Assembly (NCBI GenBank): GCA_017881265.1
Contig: JADGRA010000032.1
Span: 1 to 64,000, forward strand
DNA from: Myxococcaceae bacterium
GTDB taxonomy: Bacteria; Myxococcota; Myxococcia; Myxococcales; Myxococcaceae
DNA: 64,000 nt
Direction of reading: 5' to 3'
In this document: piece after piece, positions 26,169 to 34,616 of the stretch
Layout: every line of letters starts with the position of its first letter
How positions within the stretch are numbered: position 1 is the stretch's first letter
Position numbers and translations under genes: made by a program
Notes under the pieces: model-generated
Database searches by the model: none
Told to the model about the DNA's origin: nothing
The model's input: the letters and a program-made list of their open reading frames with translations, nothing else

Positions 26169-26903
26169 CTACTTGACCTCGACCTTCTTGCCGATGGTCT
26201 TCTCTGCCGCCTCGCCCGTCTCGGAGACGGGAGCGGGGCTGGAGATGCCCATCTCCATCTTGAACTGCTTCACCAGTTCCATCGCCTGCAGCTTCTCGGC
26301 CTCTTCTTCAATCTGCAGCGACTGGTGGTCGACGCCTTCCAGCGCCATCTGCATGCGCGCCTCGTTGACGGCCGCCGACTCCTGCACCTTGCGCAGCATC
26401 TCGTCGTGGGTGGCGTCGATGCCGGCGACCTGGAAGGACTCCATGGCGTCGGCAACCTTCGCTTGCCACTTGGCGCGCCGCGCGTCGCGGATGGCGCCCA
26501 TCGCCTCCTGGGTCTTCTTGTCCTTCTCCCGCATGAACATCTTCTTGACGGTCAGCGCCTTGTCGTAGGCGGCCCGGGCGGTGCTCAGCTGCTCCTCGTT
26601 GCGGGCGAGCGCCGACTTCTCCATCTGCAGCCGGGTGGCGTACTGGGCGGCGAGGTCGTCGCGGCTGGCCTGGATGGAGGCCTTCACCTTGGCGGTGAGG
26701 TCATTCACCTCGGTGCGGTACTTGAGGTTTTCCTTCTCGAGCAGGGTGACGTTGGCCCGCACCATGGCGATGGATTCGTTCATCCGCGGAACCTGGTCGT
26801 TCAGGTCGCGGATGTTCTGTTCGAGGATGAGCTCCGGGTCTTCGATGCTGCTCACGAAGAAGCCGAAGAAGCTGCGCATCGCACGTCGGAAGCGGTTCCA
26901 CAT
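26169..26903 (-). CDS. pspA: PspA/IM30-family membrane-remodelling protein
   Basis: 244 aa. An all-helical PspA/IM30 protein with an amphipathic N-terminal helix ([20 protein letters not shown]), then [20 protein letters not shown] and long coiled-coil helices. PspA proteins are bacterial ESCRT-III relatives that bind stressed inner membrane and limit proton leakage. There is no pspF, pspB or pspC nearby; instead an anchored binding protein and a coiled-coil membrane protein follow. I found no sigma-54 promoter of GG-N10-GC form in the 110 bases upstream. Confidence 0.9.
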   Translation of the reverse strand: MWNRFRRAMRSFFGFFVSSIEDPELILEQNIRDLNDQVPRMNESIAMVRANVTLLEKENLKYRTEVNDLTAKVKASIQASRDDLAAQYATRLQMEKSALARNEEQLSTARAAYDKALTVKKMFMREKDKKTQEAMGAIRDARRAKWQAKVADAMESFQVAGIDATHDEMLRKVQESAAVNEARMQMALEGVDHQSLQIEEEAEKLQAMELVKQFKMEMGISSPAPVSETGEAAEKTIGKKVEVK

Positions 26904-27013
26904 GGGGTTCTCGTTCCTGGGCCGGTCTGACGCCTGGTGGATTTAGCACGTTCCCGCCCGAAGACGACGTCCGGCGGGGCGCTCCATTGCCTTTGTGACG
27001 CCCGTGGGGCGCC

Positions 27014-27430
27014 TCACCGCTTCGGAAGCCATTGTGGGCCGAAGGCGTCCGGAAGCAGGGCCCCGAGGGTGGACGTCGACACTGCACCCGACACGGTGCG
27101 GCTGTGGATGGGCAACGCTGCATCGGCGAATTCCGCCAGCACCTGCCGGCAGGCTCCGCACGGCGGCACGGGCTGCGGCCCGTCGGCAAGCACCAACAGC
27201 GCGCGCAGCCGGCCATGTCCGCCCGCGACGCCCGCCGCCACCGCGTGGCGCTCGGCACACACGGTGAGGCCGTAGGAGGCATTTTCGAGGTTGGCGCCCA
27301 CGCTGACGCTGCCGTCTTGGAAGAGGGCTGCGGCGCCGACGGCGAAGCCCGAGTACGGCGCGTAGGCACGGGCGCGGGCCGCGGCGGCGGCGCTCGCGAG
27401 TGCCTCCCAGTCGATGGAGGTGTCGGCCAT
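27014..27430 (-). CDS. cdd: Cytidine deaminase
   Basis: 138 aa, the dimer/tetramer short form. Zinc site CAERHA with catalytic Glu, and PCGACRQVL providing two more Cys ligands. GANLENASYGLTVCAERH matches the family. It converts cytidine and deoxycytidine to uridine and deoxyuridine in pyrimidine salvage. It belongs functionally with the nucleoside phosphorylases encoded 2-4 kb away on the same strand. Confidence 0.94.
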   Translation of the reverse strand: MADTSIDWEALASAAAAARARAYAPYSGFAVGAAALFQDGSVSVGANLENASYGLTVCAERHAVAAGVAGGHGRLRALLVLADGPQPVPPCGACRQVLAEFADAALPIHSRTVSGAVSTSTLGALLPDAFGPQWLPKR

Positions 27431-27506
27431 GGCATGCCCTTTCTAACAGTCCCGGTGGGGGCTGCAGGCGGCGAGCGCAGCGGTTGCTACAGTGGCGCGC
27501 TCCTCG

Positions 27507-28655
27507 ATGACTCCCTCCTCGGCGTCCGGCAGGCTTCCTGGGGCAGCGCTCCTTCTGGGGCTGCTGGTCCTCGCCCTCCTCAACGCGCTGGCGCTGCGCA
27601 CCAACGACTTTCAAGTCTTCCACACCGCCGGGGCCCGGGCGCTTCGCGGCGAGCCCCTGTACCGGGCCGAGGACGGGCGCTTCCCCTTCAAGTACGCCCC
27701 GGTGGTGGCCCTGCTGCTGGCGCCAGTGGGGGCCCTGCCAGTCCGCCCGGCGAAGGCGGTCTGGGTGCTGGCCTCGGCGCTGGCCGTCTTTGCCTTCCTG
27801 CGCGAGGCGGCCCGCCTCGCCAGTCCGCCCCCATACCGGGCGCTGCACCCCCTCATCCTGTTGCTGCTGTTGCCCTACGTCTGGCACCTCTTCTCGCTGG
27901 GCCAAATCGACGGCTTTCTCCTGGCCGCCATGGCGCTGAGCGAGCGCTGGGCCGCGCGCCGCCCCCTGCTGTCCGGCCTCCTGTGGGCGCTGGTGGTGCT
28001 GACCAAGCCGCCCTACCTCGTCTTCCTCGCCGTGGCCGTGCCGGCCCGGCAGTGGCCACGGCTGCTGGCGCTTTTGGGAGGGCTGGCGGCCCTCAGCGCC
28101 CTGGCACTGCCGGTGTGGGGCGTACAGGCGCTGCAGGCCTGGGTGGCAGTCCTCGGGCAAAGCACCCCGGAACTCCTCTGCTCGCCCCAAAACCAGTCGC
28201 TGTGGGCACTGGGCTGCCGCTACGGGCCACCGGGGGCGCTGGGCATTGCCGCCACCGTCGCCCTCGGCACGCTGGCCCTGACCGCGGTGGCCGTATCGGC
28301 GGCCCGGGCCGCGCCGGCGGACGCAACTGCCACCGGCACCTCGGCCGCGCTTGCCGCCACGGCACTAGTTTCGCCCTTGGGGTGGTGGACGAATTTCATC
28401 GCCCTGGCGCCGCTGGTGTACGGACTTCTCGCCCGTGCCCTGGGCAGCCCGCACCGCTGGCGGCTGGCCGCTGCGGTGGCCCTTCTCGGCCTTGGCGCCG
28501 TGGCCGTTCTGACGGCCGAATTCATCTCCCCCGACGCCTTCGTCTTCTGGCTGCGCCAAAGGCACTACGGGCTGGCCGGCTTGGGGTGTGCCCTGGTGGG
28601 GCTGGCCAGTCGCCCGGCCGGCTACTCCCAGCCGATGACGACTTCGTCGATGTAG
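27507..28655 (+). CDS. GT87-type integral membrane glycosyltransferase
   Basis: 382 aa from ATG 27507 (GTG 27492 would add five). About ten hydrophobic segments. The start of the mature protein shows the GT87/DUF2029 pattern TNDFQVFHTAGARALRGEPL and later PQNQSLWALG. GT87 enzymes are polyprenyl-phosphate-mannose-type mannosyltransferases in actinobacteria; acceptor and donor here are unknown. The gene overlaps the 3' end of the convergent PilZ gene by 34 bases. Confidence 0.82.
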   Translation: MTPSSASGRLPGAALLLGLLVLALLNALALRTNDFQVFHTAGARALRGEPLYRAEDGRFPFKYAPVVALLLAPVGALPVRPAKAVWVLASALAVFAFLREAARLASPPPYRALHPLILLLLLPYVWHLFSLGQIDGFLLAAMALSERWAARRPLLSGLLWALVVLTKPPYLVFLAVAVPARQWPRLLALLGGLAALSALALPVWGVQALQAWVAVLGQSTPELLCSPQNQSLWALGCRYGPPGALGIAATVALGTLALTAVAVSAARAAPADATATGTSAALAATALVSPLGWWTNFIALAPLVYGLLARALGSPHRWRLAAAVALLGLGAVAVLTAEFISPDAFVFWLRQRHYGLAGLGCALVGLASRPAGYSQPMTTSSM

Positions 28656-28996
28656 CGCGCGATGGCCAGTTCGCCTTCGGTGCTGAGCTCGACGAAGCGC
28701 ACGTGAAAGCCGAGTGCACCTTGGCGCTCGCGGCTTCCCACAATCTCGCCCCGGGCCGCGATTTCCTCCTCCTGCCCGGGCAGCGTGACGCGGACTTCGA
28801 CGTCCCGGCAGGCCACCGGGTGGCCGGCCGCCCAAAAGACGCCCCCGGTACTCAAATCCCCGGAGGTTTGCTCGAATTGTTCCGCCTCCCGGTCACAGCG
28901 GACGCGGAAGGTGAAGGGCACGCGCGGGGAGTCCCGGCGGTCATGGACGCCTGAGGGAGCGATGGACATGGATGCCGACCCCACTACCGTCATCAT
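28622..28996 (-). CDS. Single-domain PilZ protein
   Basis: 124 aa from ATG 28994-28996, or 115 aa from ATG 28967-28969; no convincing ribosome site decides between them. PilZ elements are visible: the RxxxR-like start DRRDSPRVPF and GDLSTGGVFW for the D/NxSxxG motif, followed by EVRVTLPGQEEEI. PilZ domains bind cyclic di-GMP when both motifs are intact. The Arg pair is present, so binding is plausible. Stand-alone PilZ proteins often regulate motility or polysaccharide export. Confidence 0.82.
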   Translation of the reverse strand: MMTVVGSASMSIAPSGVHDRRDSPRVPFTFRVRCDREAEQFEQTSGDLSTGGVFWAAGHPVACRDVEVRVTLPGQEEEIAARGEIVGSRERQGALGFHVRFVELSTEGELAIARYIDEVVIGWE

Positions 28997-29006
28997 AGGT
29001 TGAATT

Positions 29007-29837
29007 CTACATGCTTGCTGCACCTGGAAGAAAGCCCGTCAAGAGGCGCAGCAGGGTCGCCGCCGCCCCACCAGCGGCCGCCTGGACGTCCTCATGCTGC
29101 AGCGGGCCGTTCCCCAGGCCTGCCGCGGGGTTGGCGATGCAGCTCAGGGCGAGGACGGGCACGCCCTGGTGCACTGCGGCGATGACTTCGGGAACGGTAC
29201 TCATCCCGACGCAGTCCGCCCCCAACTGCCGAAGCATCCGCACCTCGGCAGGGGTTTCATAGGACGGGCCGGCCACCATGGCGTAGACGCCCTCGGCAAG
29301 GGGGATGCGAAGGCCCGCGGCGGTGGCCTTCAGCGACGCGCGAAGCGCGGGGGAGTAGGCCGCCGTCAAATCCGGAAAGCGGGGGCCGACCGCCTCCTCG
29401 TTGGGCCCGTGCAGGGGGTTACCGCCAGAGAGGTTGAGGTGGTCCGTCACCAGCAGCAGGTCCCCGGGCTGCAGCCCCTGGCGGATGCCGCCCGAGGCGT
29501 TGGTGAGGACCAGGGCCCGGATGCCCAGCCAGCACAACAGGCGCACCGGGACGGCGGCCTCCGCGGCGCTATAGCCTTCATAGGGGTGAAGCCTTCCCTG
29601 CAGCACCGCCACCGGGACGCCAGCCAGAGTCCCCAGCAACAGCTGCCCCGGGTGTCCCTGGACGGAAGCCTGCCCCAGGTGGGGGATGTCGCCGAAGGGG
29701 ATGGCCACCGCGCCAGTGCAGCTGTCCGCCACGGCGTGAAGGCCACTGCCCAGCACCAGTCCCACCTTGGGAGAGAATCCGGGGGCGCGTGCGCGCACCA
29801 CGGCCGCCGCCGCGTCGAGCTGTTCCTTCAGCCTCAC
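29007..29837 (-). CDS. Purine nucleoside phosphorylase
   Basis: 276 aa from GTG 29835-29837, which overlaps the deoA stop by 4 bases (GTGA). Trimeric-type PNP motifs: VGLVLGSGLH (phosphate loop), GRLHPYEGYS, TNASGGI, and the purine-site segment MVAGPSYETPAE followed by VGMSTVPEV. It cleaves inosine, guanosine and deoxy forms to base plus ribose-1-phosphate. Coupling with deoA makes a purine plus pyrimidine phosphorolysis pair. Confidence 0.93.
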   Translation of the reverse strand: MRLKEQLDAAAAVVRARAPGFSPKVGLVLGSGLHAVADSCTGAVAIPFGDIPHLGQASVQGHPGQLLLGTLAGVPVAVLQGRLHPYEGYSAAEAAVPVRLLCWLGIRALVLTNASGGIRQGLQPGDLLLVTDHLNLSGGNPLHGPNEEAVGPRFPDLTAAYSPALRASLKATAAGLRIPLAEGVYAMVAGPSYETPAEVRMLRQLGADCVGMSTVPEVIAAVHQGVPVLALSCIANPAAGLGNGPLQHEDVQAAAGGAAATLLRLLTGFLPGAASM

Positions 29838-31144
29838 GGATGGGCCTCGAGCCGCTCCAGCAGCAGCGGGACGGCCGGGGGGGCCACGTCGGCGAGGCGG
29901 TAGGCGCCGGCCGCCCGGGCCAGTACCTCCGACAGCACCGGCCCTGGCGCGTGGTGGTGCACCCGAAGCAGAGCCTCGCCCTGGCGCACGCGGTCCCCTT
30001 GGGTGCGCAGCACGGTGAAGCCGACGGCCGGGTCGACGCTGTCCTCCGCGCGGAGGCGCCCAGCCCCCAAAAGCACGGCGGCGCGGCCGAGCGCTTCGGT
30101 GTCGATGCTGGCCACCACGCCGTCGGCCGTCGCCCGGACGTCGGTGTGCAGCGGGGCGCGCGGAAGGCCTGCCAGAAGCGCCTGGGCGTCGCCTCCCTGG
30201 CGCTTCACCACGGCGCGCAGGCGGTCGAGACCGCGCCCCTCGGACAAGGCGCGCGCGAGCAGCCCCCGCGCCTGTTCCGGCTCCGGGCTGACGCCACCCA
30301 GGCACAGCATCTCCGCCCCCAAGGCGAGGGTAACCTCCCGGACGTCCTCCGGGCCGCGGCCGGAGAGCACTTCCACCGCCTCGGCCACTTCCAGCGCGTT
30401 GCCCACCGCCTGGCCCAGCGGCCGGTCCATGCGGGTGAGCCAGGCCACCGCTGGACACCCCATGGCCGCGGCGAGGTCCACCAGCGTGCGGGCCAGCGCC
30501 CTCGCGTCTTCCGGCCGCTTCATAAAGGCGCCCGAGCCCACCTTCACGTCCAGCACCAGGCCGTCGAGGTCCTCGGCCAGCTTCTTACTGAGAATGCTGG
30601 AGGCGATGAGGGGCACCGAGGCGACGGTGGCGGTGACGTCCCGCAGCGCGTACAGGCGGCGGTCCAGCGGGGCAAGGGCTTCGGTTTGTGCGGCGAAGCA
30701 CATGCCCAAGTCCTCCACCATGGCCTCGGCCTCGCGCAGGGGCAGCGCGCTACAGAAGCCGGGAATGGAGGCCAGCTTGTCCAGCGTCCCGCCGGTGTGT
30801 CCCAGGCCCCGGCCAGACACCATCGGCACCCGGACGCCGCAGGATGCCACCAGCGGCGCCAGCACCAGGGACACCTTGTCGCCGACGCCGCCGGTGCTGT
30901 GCTTGTCCACCTTCTTCCCGGGTACCCGGCGTAAGTCCAGCGAGGCGCCCGAATGCAGCATGGCCTCCGTCCAGGCGCGCAGCTCGGCCGAAGAGAGTCC
31001 CCGGAAGTAGATGGCCATGCACAGCGCCGCCATCTGGTAATCCGGCACCCGGCCTTCGGCGTAGTCACGCAGCAGCGAGCGGATGTCGACGTCGGAGAGG
31101 ACGCCTCCATCGCGCTTCGCTTGGATGAGTTCGGCGGGCGTCAC
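29834..31144 (-). CDS. deoA: Thymidine / pyrimidine-nucleoside phosphorylase
   Basis: 436 aa, GTG start. The family signature is present: KVDKHSTGGVGDKVSLVLAP and VSGRGLGHTGGTLDKL, with LDVKVGSGAFM further on. It converts thymidine or uridine plus phosphate to base plus (deoxy)ribose-1-phosphate. Product sugar phosphates would pass to the mutase and to deoC encoded upstream. It is separated from the preceding outer-membrane gene by 99 bases holding a 17-bp hairpin. Confidence 0.94.
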   Translation of the reverse strand: MTPAELIQAKRDGGVLSDVDIRSLLRDYAEGRVPDYQMAALCMAIYFRGLSSAELRAWTEAMLHSGASLDLRRVPGKKVDKHSTGGVGDKVSLVLAPLVASCGVRVPMVSGRGLGHTGGTLDKLASIPGFCSALPLREAEAMVEDLGMCFAAQTEALAPLDRRLYALRDVTATVASVPLIASSILSKKLAEDLDGLVLDVKVGSGAFMKRPEDARALARTLVDLAAAMGCPAVAWLTRMDRPLGQAVGNALEVAEAVEVLSGRGPEDVREVTLALGAEMLCLGGVSPEPEQARGLLARALSEGRGLDRLRAVVKRQGGDAQALLAGLPRAPLHTDVRATADGVVASIDTEALGRAAVLLGAGRLRAEDSVDPAVGFTVLRTQGDRVRQGEALLRVHHHAPGPVLSEVLARAAGAYRLADVAPPAVPLLLERLEAHP

Positions 31145-31171
31145 GGTGCAGCATCCGTCAGACGCCAGCTC

Positions 31172-31213
31172 GGCGCGCTGCCACCCCCCTCGCTTCGGGG
31201 GTGGCGGCGCGCC
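31172..31213 (-). terminator. Strong 17-bp GC hairpin between outer-membrane gene and deoA
   Basis: 31172-31188 pairs with 31197-31213 (GGCGCGCTGCCACCCCC with its complement, one T-G wobble) around an 8-base loop. No U-tract follows on either strand. It lies 31 bases after the upstream gene's stop (on the minus strand) and 28 bases before deoA. It could attenuate or terminate transcription, or stabilise the upstream mRNA. Confidence 0.5.
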
Positions 31214-31243
31214 CAGGAGATGCGAGGCCGAAACGCGGGCGGC

Positions 31244-31945
31244 CTAGTGGAACTTGTAGGCGACGCCGGCCAGGGCCTCGAGCGCGAACGACGTCGCGGT
31301 GTTGGCGTGGGTGGGGATGCTCGGGCCCATCGCCAGCTTGAAGGTAATGAGCAGTTCCGGCATCACGGCGTATTCCGCGCCGCCGCCGAAGAGGATGGGG
31401 ATGGTGAAGTTGGTGACGCTGTTTGCGAACGTCATGTACATGGGCAGCTCGATGGACGCGTTGAAGATGAGCTTGTCGTTGAACGGAATGCCCAGCTGTA
31501 CGCCCAAGGGGAGGTTGATGCCCGTGACGTTACCGCTCGTGTAGACCAGGAAGCCCGGGTTGAAGGTGCCTGCCAGCTTCAGGCCGGAGATTTCGGCGAT
31601 TTTCATCCGGAGCAGCAGTTGGAAGTCGAAGTTGAAGGTACTTCCGCCGCAAGCAGATGCGAACCCATTGCTGAAGCAGTAGTTCAGCTCGCCGGCCGGG
31701 CCGCCCCAGTTCATGGCAAGCCGGCCGCCAATGTCGAACGTCGGATTGACGCCGTAGACGTAGTCGAGCCACAGGCCCGGCCAGGCTATCTGGGCGCGGA
31801 CGACGTTGGCGCCCTCACCCACCGTCTGGCCCGAATCGACCGTCCAGCGCGGCGGCGTCGCCGTCGTCTGGGTTTGAGCGCCGGCCGCCCCAGCCACCAA
31901 TGCCACGCAGAGGACTGCCCCTCGAACCACCCTGTTGTTGCGCAT
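31244..31945 (-). CDS. Outer-membrane beta-barrel-like protein, paralogue 1
   Basis: 233 aa with a signal peptide (VVRGAVLCVALVAGAAGAQT) and a strong ribosome site (GGGAGGGAGA) before ATG 31943-31945. Alternating aromatic/polar strands, Gly-rich turns and a C-terminus of AGVAYKFH suggest a small outer-membrane barrel. It aligns by eye with the next gene: WTVDSGQTVGEG against WSVESGKMVGSG, FTIPILFGGGAEY against FAIPILFGGGVEY. Family not recognised. Its place beside deoA suggests a link to nucleosides, which is inference. Confidence 0.68.
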   Translation of the reverse strand: MRNNRVVRGAVLCVALVAGAAGAQTQTTATPPRWTVDSGQTVGEGANVVRAQIAWPGLWLDYVYGVNPTFDIGGRLAMNWGGPAGELNYCFSNGFASACGGSTFNFDFQLLLRMKIAEISGLKLAGTFNPGFLVYTSGNVTGINLPLGVQLGIPFNDKLIFNASIELPMYMTFANSVTNFTIPILFGGGAEYAVMPELLITFKLAMGPSIPTHANTATSFALEALAGVAYKFH

Positions 31946-31980
31946 TCTCCCTCCCTTTCCATTGAGCGCGTAGGTCTAGG

Positions 31981-32664
31981 TCAGAACTTGTACGCCGCGC
32001 CCATCAGTGCGTACAGCGAAAATTGAGCGTTCCCGCCGATGTAGCCTCCGCCGGTAAAAACGGTCGGTCCGAGCTTCAATTTGAAGGTCAGCGCGAAATC
32101 CCTTCGCAGCAGGTACTCCACGCCGCCACCAAACAGAATCGGGATGGCAAAGGTGGTGGCGTGGCCCCCGCCGGCAAACAGGACGTACATCGGCAAGTCG
32201 AACGAGGCATTCAGCGACAAGAGGCGATTCACCGGGAAGCCGAACTCGATGCCCACCGGGAAGGTGATGCCAAACAGCGTGAATCGCGAGGGGAAGTACA
32301 GCAGAAACCCGGGGTCGAAGCGGGCCGCGATGCGCACCCGGCCGTTGTCGAACAAAGACGTCCGGGCGAGAAACTGAAAATCCATCCCGGGAATGCAGCA
32401 GGCCTCCACCACCCCCTCCGGCGCGTAGTTGAAAGCAAACTTGCCGCCAATTTCCGTTGTTGGGTCGGTGCCGTGGATGAGTTCCGCCCAGACGCCCGGG
32501 AAGCCGACCTGGCCCCAGAAGACGGTGTTGCCGCTTCCCACCATCTTCCCGGACTCGACACTCCACGACGGCTCCTCGGCGGCCTTTAGCGGGAGCGCCA
32601 GGAGCAAGACTCCCAGCGTCGCACCCCGCACCGCCGCACGCCCGCTCCACCCTCGCGCTCCCAC
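31981..32664 (-). CDS. Outer-membrane beta-barrel-like protein, paralogue 2
   Basis: 227 aa from GTG 32662-32664, two bases after the mutase stop (an upstream GTG at 32700 would overlap the mutase gene). Signal peptide (ATLGVLLLALPLKAAEE), beta-strand pattern, and a terminal Phe (GAAYKF) typical of barrel-assembly signals. Clear paralogue of its neighbour (about 35 bases between them), with shared segments PGFLLYFPS/PGFLVYTSG and NASFDLPMY/NASIELPMY. Both have cysteines in the same loop region. Function unknown; a porin role is possible. Confidence 0.68.
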   Translation of the reverse strand: MGARGWSGRAAVRGATLGVLLLALPLKAAEEPSWSVESGKMVGSGNTVFWGQVGFPGVWAELIHGTDPTTEIGGKFAFNYAPEGVVEACCIPGMDFQFLARTSLFDNGRVRIAARFDPGFLLYFPSRFTLFGITFPVGIEFGFPVNRLLSLNASFDLPMYVLFAGGGHATTFAIPILFGGGVEYLLRRDFALTFKLKLGPTVFTGGGYIGGNAQFSLYALMGAAYKF

Positions 32665-32666
32665 GT

Positions 32667-34427
32667 TCAGCCACGGTCCTTCTCGAGGCCGCGCGCGCAC
32701 GCCAGGGCCAACAGACTGTCTGCCAGCGCCGCCACCGTGGCCGAGACGCGCACGCGGACGTCCTGAAGCGCCTCACCCGCACCGGGCGCGCCTTGGGCCT
32801 CCAGGTACAGTTTGAGCTTCGGCTCGGTGCCGGAGGGGCGCAGCATCACCCGGGCGCCGCCCGCCAACTCGAAGGCGAGCAGGTCCGACTTGGGCAGCTC
32901 GAGCGCCCGGCTCTCCCCCAAGGACGTGCGCCGCCCCGTCGCGTAGTCCCGCAGGGCAAGCACCGGCCGCTCGGCAATGGCCGCCGGTGGGTCCTGGCGG
33001 AAGCCCTCCATCACCCGGGCAATGGTGGTCACGCCGGAGGCCCCGGGTAAGGTGATGCTGCGCTGCAGCGAGGCATACACGCCGTACTTCTGCGAGATTT
33101 CATCGAGGACGTCGGCCACCGTCTGCCCGCGCGCGCGCGCCCACCCCGCCAGGTCCGCCATGGCCACAGCGGCTCCCATCCCGTCCTTGTCGTGGACGGC
33201 CGGCCCCACCGCGTAGCCAAGCGCTTCCTCGTACGCGAAGACGAGGTGCGCACCGGACGCCTCGCGTGCAAGCGCCGCGTTGGAAATCCACTTGAAGCCG
33301 GTCAGCGTCTCGGCGTACTCGGCGCCCAGGTGCTGGGCGATGTGCCCCAGCTGCGGCGAGGACACCACCGTCGCCAGCACCAACGGCCTCGGCTTCCGCG
33401 GCCCTTGCGTCAACAGGTAGTGGCCGAGGAGGACGCCGACCTCGTTCCCACTGAGTTGCCGCAAGTCGCCCCGGCGCGTGCGGACGGCCACCGCCAGCCG
33501 GTCGGCATCCGGGTCATTGGCGAGCAACAGGTCCGCCCCCACCATGTCTGCCAGGCGCCGGGCCCGGTCCAGGGCCCCGGGTTCCTCCGGATTGGGAAAG
33601 TCCACCGTCGGAAAGTCCGGGTCGGGCTCTTGCTGCTCTTCGACGACGTGCACGCTTTCGAAGCCGGCGCGCTGCAGGGCCTCCACGGCGAGGCTACCGC
33701 CCACCCCGTGCATGGCCGTGTAACAGACGACGACGTCTCTGCCCCGTCCCGGGTGTCGACACTCGGCGAGGATGGCGTCGAGGTAGCGCTGGCGCACATC
33801 CGGCCCCACCTCGCGCAGCAGCCCCTGCGCGCGCGCCTCGTCCGCGGCGAGAACGGGCACGGCAGTCGCCGGGCCCGCCCGTGCCATCTCCGCGGCGATG
33901 AGGGCCTCGTCCGCGGGTAGCACCTGGGCGCCGTTGGGCCCGTACACCTTGTAGCCGTTGTAGCCCTTCGGGTTGTGGCTGGCCGTTACCACCACGCCGG
34001 CGGCTGCCCTGAGGGCCTCCACGGCGAAGGCGGCGAGCGGCGTGGGCGTCCCAGCCGGAAACACCCATGCCGGAATGCCGGCCGCGGCCAGCACCCCGGC
34101 CGTCTCCGCGGCAAACGCGACGCTGTGGTGGCGGCCGTCGCGCGCCACCACCACGCCGCGCCGGGCCGCCTCCGGGACGCTGCGCAGAAGCCAGCGCACC
34201 AGGCCAGCGGTGGCCCGGCGGACCACGGCCCGGTTCATCCGCCCGGGCCCCGCCCCCATCAGCGCCCGCAGGCCCGCCGTGCCAAAGGCCACCGGTCGGG
34301 CGAAGCGCTCGTGCACTTCGGACAGCTGCTCGGCGCGCACCAGGCCCTGCAACTCCGCACGCGTCGACGGGTCCGGGTCGCCGGCCAGCCAGCCGTCAAT
34401 GGCCTCACGCAACTCGGGTTGAGTCAT
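32667..34427 (-). CDS. Phosphohexomutase-family protein (phosphomannomutase/phosphoglucomutase)
   Basis: 586 aa. The alpha-D-phosphohexomutase domains are in order: FGTAGLRALMGAGPGRMN, the phosphoserine loop VTASHNPKGYNGYKVYGPNG, the metal loop LLANDPDADRLAVAV, the sugar loop FAYEEALGYAV, and the phosphate loop RPSGTEPKLKLY. The length fits the PGM2 / phosphopentomutase-like group. Among nucleoside-catabolic genes (deoC upstream, deoA and PNP downstream) it could supply phosphopentomutase activity, linking ribose-1-phosphate to deoC. This is inference; hexose-phosphate activity is equally possible. Confidence 0.88.
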   Translation of the reverse strand: MTQPELREAIDGWLAGDPDPSTRAELQGLVRAEQLSEVHERFARPVAFGTAGLRALMGAGPGRMNRAVVRRATAGLVRWLLRSVPEAARRGVVVARDGRHHSVAFAAETAGVLAAAGIPAWVFPAGTPTPLAAFAVEALRAAAGVVVTASHNPKGYNGYKVYGPNGAQVLPADEALIAAEMARAGPATAVPVLAADEARAQGLLREVGPDVRQRYLDAILAECRHPGRGRDVVVCYTAMHGVGGSLAVEALQRAGFESVHVVEEQQEPDPDFPTVDFPNPEEPGALDRARRLADMVGADLLLANDPDADRLAVAVRTRRGDLRQLSGNEVGVLLGHYLLTQGPRKPRPLVLATVVSSPQLGHIAQHLGAEYAETLTGFKWISNAALAREASGAHLVFAYEEALGYAVGPAVHDKDGMGAAVAMADLAGWARARGQTVADVLDEISQKYGVYASLQRSITLPGASGVTTIARVMEGFRQDPPAAIAERPVLALRDYATGRRTSLGESRALELPKSDLLAFELAGGARVMLRPSGTEPKLKLYLEAQGAPGAGEALQDVRVRVSATVAALADSLLALACARGLEKDRG

Positions 34428-34593
34428 GGTGGGCTTCGGGGCGCATCCGGCCTGCCGGCCACAGGCTCACGGGACACGGGGGGGAGCAGTTTCGGGGTGG
34501 ACTGTGCCGCGAAGCGCGGGTGGCTGCCCACAGCTTTCGTCTCGGCGTCCGGAGAACTTTCAGGTGCGCCCTCAACTGTCCGTTTGTGAACGC

Positions 34594-34607
34594 CCCGGGG
34601 CCCCGGG
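34594..34607. terminator. GC palindrome just after the deoC stop codon
   Basis: CCCGGGGCCCCGGG is a perfect 14-base palindrome ten bases downstream of the deoC stop on the minus strand. No U-run follows. It may terminate or slow transcription before the 189-base gap to the mutase gene. The rest of 34428-34616 shows nothing clear. Confidence 0.3.
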
Positions 34608-34616
34608 CCCTCCTCA

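Noticed and set aside
26904-27013. A sigma-54 promoter for pspA
   Set aside because: The best candidate has nine bases between GG and GC, not ten.
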